From Theodoxus fluviatilis (Eukaryota > Mollusca > Gastropoda > Cycloneritida > Neritidae): a stretch of DNA of 20,000 bases. Positions 15,682 through 20,000 of the stretch are shown piece after piece. Location of the stretch: assembly GCA_034096865.1 (NCBI GenBank), contig JAWQFJ010026818.1, forward strand, positions 10,001 through 30,000. Reading direction: 5' to 3'. The position numbers and the translations under genes are program-made. The notes under the pieces are model-generated. The model was not told the DNA's origin, did no database searches, and saw nothing but the letters and a program-made list of their open reading frames with translations. Numbering within the stretch: position 1 is the first letter of the stretch; each line of letters starts with the position of its first letter.

Positions 15682-16030
15682 GGTGAAGGACAAAGTCATC
15701 TGCCTTGAAACTGCAAACTTGAGTGTTGGATTTCTGTAACAATGATTTGAGAGTAACTCGGGAGGGGGAGGGGGGTGGGGTCAGAGTGAATAGTAACATT
15801 TTTGCTTTTGTTTTGACAAGACATGGTGTACATACTGACCTGCCACCTCTGTCAATCTACCTGTATTTCTGAGGGGTGGGAAGATGTTGGCAGTCTTCTC
15901 AATGCATGGAGTCTAATGCCTGAAGGCGAGATACAAACACTTAACTCTTTTTTCTGTCTTTTTTATATCTGGGAATAAACTTCTGTATGACTCTGATTCA
16001 AGAATAATAAAACAGCACAATTATCAGTGT
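15682..16030 (+). other. Probable distal OSGEP 3' UTR with two AATAAA signals
   Basis: AATAAA at 15974-15979 and 16006-16011 are the first good poly(A) signals downstream of the OSGEP stop on the plus strand. Without the insertion at 13085-15675 the 3' UTR would be about 600-650 nt. A G-rich tract lies at 15760-15780. Assignment is inferred from position only. Confidence 0.4.
15760..15780 (+). repeat. G-quadruplex-type tract
   Basis: Four G-runs of 3, 5, 6 and 4 separated by single A, A and T. This strongly fits a G-quadruplex consensus. It would be present in the RNA if the distal 3' UTR is transcribed. Confidence 0.65.
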
Positions 16031-16068
16031 TGACTGTTTTCTAACATTAGCAAAATGGGAAAGATCAG

Positions 16069-16170
16069 AGGTGTGTGTGTGTGTGCTTGTATGTGTGTGT
16101 GTGTGCGAGAGAGAGAGAGAGAAAGAGAGCACACATATGTATGAGTATGTGTTTGGGTGCCGAGAGAGAG
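16069..16170. repeat. (GT)n and (GA)n microsatellites
   Basis: GTGTGTGTGTGTG..., then GAGAGAGAGAGAG, then a second short GAGAGAG. Simple sequence. Confidence 0.85.
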
Positions 16171-16189
16171 ACAGAATGACCATTACTGA

Positions 16190-17010
16190 ACTTGTTCACA
16201 TGTTCAGGTGCAGCTGAATCTGCTGAATATGTTCCTTGTTCAAGTACCAGTGTGACATTGGACATGGCTCATGCCAGTGTTTCTCTTCAAGGGTCGCATT
16301 TAGTGATTCTTTATTTGTGCGTGCACAGAGGTTCAGCAGGCCTGCCATGCAGTAATAAACTGGTCTCTTCATTTGGTCTTGTTTGGTCGTGAATTTTCTT
16401 TTCCTTGTTACTTGCACTGCTTACAAATGTTGTAGAGATGCATGGTACACTATGATGCATCAAGTGGATCAGCACTTATCACCCATGGTGCTTGCTGAAC
16501 TGCTTGGAAGAGAGAAGTAGCAGCCCCGGTCGTCCATCCCACACACACATTTTTTCTTGGAATCCATTAGCCTCAGTTGAGGTGCCATCCTGTCACTGCC
16601 TAGTCTTCTCTCAAAGAGCTCTATGACCACCGGCCACCAGCCCATTACATTGGAGCGAAACGCGAAAGAAACACGATCATGAAAATAAAAGAAAGAAAAG
16701 GTTTTTAAAATCATAAAAAGTTCGTCAAGAACTGGCAACCAGTTTCGGCACATGCAACGAGAATGCATGAAAACGATGAATTAATTGGAATGTTCATTTT
16801 CTGCGTGCGACGTGAGGATGTTGCTGGTGCGTCGGCGACGTCCTGCTCGTTGTTGGCTTGTTTACGCTCGCGGCACCCCTGCTGCGTTGAACAGCTAATC
16901 GAGGACGAAGTACAGGTCGAGTTTCTCTGGGTGCACTTGTAGGTGTCGACAGGAAGGTCCATTTGTCTAATACCTCGAGATCGTGCAGGCAATCTGTAGA
17001 GGTAGATAGA
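16190..17010 (-). other. Intergenic stretch with minus-strand open frames, unassigned
   Basis: The minus strand has overlapping open frames in different registers. One (17033-16794) is Ser/Thr/Pro/Arg-rich, one (16768-16469) has no familiar motif, and one (16417-16196) reads KRPVYYCMAGLLNLCART and EKHWHEPCPMSHWYLNKE. Locally higher CpG and arginine content suggests a decayed coding element, possibly a transposase, but no diagnostic motif is visible. The plus strand shows nothing recognisable. Confidence 0.25.
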
Positions 17011-17014
17011 AAAG

Positions 17015-17101
17015 ATGGAGCCTCGTCTGTCACTTTGCCTGGATCACAAGCCTCAGGAATGCAAGGTACAGCTGGAGGTGGTCAGCTACTTGGTTTTTGA
17101 T
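17015..17101 (+). CDS. Candidate first coding exon of an unknown gene
   Basis: ATG in a good Kozak context (AAGATGG) opens 29 codons (MEPRLSLCLDHKPQECK, then VQLEVVSYLVFD) ending exactly at a strong donor GAT|GTGAGT (17102). A CpG-bearing region lies upstream. I do not recognise the protein, and no following exon is apparent before the LINE at 18322, so this may be chance. Confidence 0.2.
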
Positions 17102-17223
17102 GTGAGTGCTTAAGCTCCTTTACTGGATGAAAATACTTGGCTCGCCGACTCAATTACAACAACGTGGCATGTGCAGTCTCTGCAGCCCTTCTAAGTGCAC
17201 TGACATCTCGTGGCTCTCCTCCT

Positions 17224-17263
17224 GTGTGTTGGGGATTTAGAATTGACCCACCACATCTCCCTG
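17224..17263 (+). mobile_element. SINE-like fragment (second copy of the 7438 core)
   Basis: GTGTGTTGGGGATTTAGAAT and TGACCCACCACATCTCCC align with GTGGGTTCGGGGTAAGAATA and GACCCACCGCGTCTCCC at 7440, about 80% identical over 40 bp. The rest of the element (the AAAGGC block, the tail) is not clearly present. The 80-codon frame across it (17137-17379) has no protein support. Confidence 0.5.
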
Positions 17264-17370
17264 CGTCACTTTTTTTCTCTGAATCTTCCAAGCGTCGCGT
17301 GGGACAGCCTAAATTGGTGCCACAAGGGCAGATCCCCACAGCACAAGGACCACTGCATCCCGAAGGAAGA

Positions 17371-17611
17371 GGGAGATAACTCAAACTAAAATGTGCATGG
17401 TGCGGTTGTCTCACATTCCTGAAATAATTTGGCCCCGATATGGACAACGATTTCGTCGTTTTAGATTGTGCATAGCGCTGTCGATCATTTGTTTCAAAAC
17501 TTTAAAGAGATTTCGTGAGAGAAGTTTCTTTGAATGGCCACATGATTTCAAATTCGAGCCAACTTATGGAATCTTAATTATGGCAAAGGGAGAACACTAG
17601 AGTTACCTCCC
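17371..17611. mobile_element. MITE-like element with GGGAGATAACTC ends
   Basis: GGGAGATAACTC at 17371-17382 and GAGTTACCTCCC at 17600-17611 are inverted with one mismatch, 241 bp overall. I recall the GGGAGATAACTC motif as very frequent in molluscan genomes. No coding content. Possible target duplication not resolved. Confidence 0.4.
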
Positions 17612-18321
17612 TGTTAGCGAGGGACACCGTGTCGATCATGGAAATCGTCTGCCAAGACAAACACGCTGCTTTTCCCGTCCACGAGCAGCATTCCATCGGA
17701 TCTCCTTGTTTGATATGAGACCTGTTTACCCACGTGACTCAAACTACAACGAGAATTGACCGGATTTGATCACTTTGAATTTCCAAAGAACTGATCGAAG
17801 TTTCTCTGAATAAGTACCATAAATCTATTTCTCTTGCAAGACAAATATTTTTCAAGACAGGATTTTTCATGCGGCGGTGTCATAGTGTCTGTATCTGCAA
17901 GAATGTCTGTTCCTATGTACTTGTAGAATAGTCTATCACTCAATGAATTGCTTGATCATGGGTTGCATTATAAAACAATTTGAGACGCAGTTTTTACGGG
18001 GTTAAAAACACTTCTCAAACGAATAGTTCCAGTTTCGACAACTTCAATCCCATTCCAATAGAAAGAAAAGCAGGAACACCTGTTTTGTTTCGTAAATACA
18101 ATCCTGCTACACAATTTACTGCACACCAACAAGAGAACACGACACATGAAATATAGAGCAGAATTCAAATCATGAAAATAAATCGATCATTACACTCTGT
18201 AGACTCGATGTTCAAAATCATACAGGGAGAGCAAAACTTAATTCTATCAGTCTCCAACCATCCCATCCTCCTCCACTTCCTACGTACACTTGGCCACGCT
18301 ATACTTGCGTGGCACGCTTAG
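17612..18321. other. Intergenic, no feature recognised
   Basis: AT-rich stretch between the MITE-like element and the LINE. AGGGACACCGTG near 17619 resembles AGGGGACACCGTG at 7505 in the SINE-like copy. No convincing ORF or repeat otherwise. Confidence 0.5.
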
Positions 18322-20000
18322 CTACGTTTACACCTTGAGGACGGCACCAGAACCACATCTGACCAGGAGAAGGCAGAGGTACTAAATGCATTCTTTGAGA
18401 GCGTCTTTACAACAGAGGCTGACGGAGACCTCCCAGATCCACCAGAGTGCAACGTCACATCAGAACTCCACGACTTCGAAGTCACACCAGAGAAGGTGAA
18501 GAAGCTGCTTGAAGGTCTACAGACAGGGAAAGCACCCGGTCCAGACGGCTTGACTCCACTACTTCTATCCAAGACAGCAGATGCCCTAGCCCAACCAGTA
18601 GCTATGCTCTTCAGGAGGTCTCTTGACGACGGCAGGATACCTGAGAAATGGCGACATGCACGAGTGACACCTATTTTCAAGAAAGGCAGCAAACTCTCCG
18701 CGAACAACTATAGACCAGTCAGCCTCACTTACATCCTGTGTAAGGTCATGGAGACTCTAGTCCGGGAGCAACTCATAATGCATCTACAGCAGAACGATCT
18801 CATTACAGACAAGCAGCACGGTTTTGTTCAGGGCCGCTCTTGTGTCACCCAGCTACTTGATGTTCTTGACACATGGACCGAGATTCTCGACAAAGGCGGC
18901 ACGGTTGACGCAGTGTACATGGACTTTAAAAAGGTGTTTGATAGTGTGCCCCATAGACGCCTTGTCCTAAAGACGGAAGCCCATGGCATCAGCGGAAAGG
19001 TTCTGGCCTGGATTGCGGACTTCCTGAGAAGAAGAAGTCAATGGAGCGCAGTCATCGGAGGCCAAAGTGACGAGTGGTATTCCCCAAGGAAGCGTTCTTG
19101 GACCTATGCTGTTCGTTTTGTACATAAACGACCTACCTAACGTTGTCTCAAACTACGTACGGATGTTCGCTGACGACACCAAGGACTACACCAGAAGTGA
19201 CATTGAGGGAGCCCCACAAACCATGCAGAACGATTTGGATAGTCTCCAGGACTGGTCTCAACAGTGGCTTCTGAACTTCCACCCAGAGAAATGTCATGTC
19301 CTGAAGCTGGGGAATAAGAGGTCAGAGGCTATCTACTACATGACTGGGAGGAACGCGGCAGGTGAAGACTGCAGCATTGCATTAGAAGAAACCGACTTCG
19401 AGAAAGACCTAGGGGTCTACGTGGACAACAACCTTCAGCAAACACGTCGCCTTGTCAGCAGCGAAAGCCAACAGAGTCATGGGGGTCATCCGACGGTCGT
19501 TCGACTACCTCACAGATGAGGTTTTCCTGCAGCTCTACAAGTCCCTTGTTCGGCCGAATCTCGAGTATGGCCATGCTGTATGGCAACCGCAACACAAAAC
19601 CCTTTGTCAGGAGGTGGAGAACGTACAGCGAAGGGCAACCAAGCTGATAGGCTCGCTGAAAGAAAAATCCTACAGTGAACGGCTGGCCGCCCTGAAACTA
19701 CCCTGTCTGGAGCATCGACGTAAGAGGGGGGACATGATTGAAGTCTACAAGTACCTACATGGCATCTACCGGACACAGCGCCCCCAGTTCTCCCCTTTCA
19801 CTGGTAGAGACACCAGAGGCAACAGCATGAAGCTAGACAAGCCCCGCTACAGACTCAATGTCAGAGGAAATTTCTTCAGCGAGAGGGTTGAGAACATCTG
19901 GAAAAGCCTGTCCGACCAGGTCGTGACTGCACCGTCTGTGAATGCCTTTAAGGCCACGTTAGACGCCCACTGGACAGACCTCCCTTCTATTTACGAACCA
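18322..20000 (+). pseudogene. 5'-truncated CR1/jockey-like LINE reverse transcriptase, frame-broken, running off the window end
   Basis: Open in frame from after a TAG at 18319 to about 19066, a second frame from about 19067 to 19433, a third from 19434 to the window end without stop. Motifs in order: EKAEVLNAFFESVFTTE, GKAPGPDGL, NNYRPVSL, YMDFKKVFDSVPH (RT3 with catalytic Asp), then in frame two SGIPQGSVLGPMLFVLYIND, FADD (catalytic pair) and NFHPEKC, LGVYVD; in frame three SLVRPNLEYG, NVQRRATKLI, RGNFFSERVENIW and TAPSVNAFKATLD. These define a non-LTR retrotransposon RT with the C-terminal tail of CR1/jockey-type elements. The endonuclease domain is missing, as usual for 5'-truncated LINE insertions. 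The gap before SGIPQGS lacks a few expected residues, so at least the first break includes a deletion. Confidence 0.93.

Noticed and set aside
17137..17379. 80-codon plus-strand frame
   Set aside because: It crosses the SINE-like core and has no domain or splice context.

Overview
The window looks like a spliced animal nuclear genome, most likely a mollusc and plausibly a gastropod. The evidence is GT-AG introns of 0.4-4.8 kb, abundant (GT)n, (TC)n and minisatellite DNA, several eukaryotic DNA transposons, a non-LTR retrotransposon, and SINE-like repeats with the GTGGGTTCGGGG...CCGTAAAACACCAACC layout I associate with molluscs. The species call is inference.

One host gene is well supported: OSGEP/Kae1, the catalytic subunit of the KEOPS complex that makes the N6-threonylcarbamoyl (t6A) modification of tRNA. 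Eight plus-strand exons between 747 and 12777 join without frame breaks into the last 200 codons and the stop. The N-terminal ~135-140 residues must lie upstream of the window. Bases 1-746 are the end of an upstream intron.

The introns hold most of the structure. Intron 843-2886 has a 96-bp tandem array within a foldback element and a ~400-bp GT-rich array. A second, smaller foldback element of the same family is at 123-300. Intron 5243-6914 is mostly a TGCAAAC minisatellite with a 108-bp higher-order repeat. Intron 6991-7856 has a SINE-like copy. The last intron (7956-12731) starts inside a (GT)n tract. It holds a complete but non-autonomous piggyBac element (8453-10247, TTAA target duplications, decayed antisense transposase) and an antisense open frame (about 10993-11535) resembling the zinc-binding N-terminal region of RAG1.

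Downstream of the OSGEP stop, the probable 3' UTR is split by a nested insertion (13085-15675). The outer element has 16-bp terminal inverted repeats, a 6-bp target duplication, clustered TCATGGAA repeats and a broken zinc-finger first exon. A second element (13925-15652) sits 21-23 bp from its right end. It has 25-bp perfect inverted repeats and seven spaced copies of a GGTAACCTGC-type motif.

From 15682 to 18320 is the probable rest of the 3' UTR and intergenic DNA with a G-rich tract, a second SINE-like fragment, a small MITE-like element and one weak candidate first exon of another gene. From 18322 to the window end is a 5'-truncated CR1/jockey-like LINE reverse transcriptase, broken by two frame changes.
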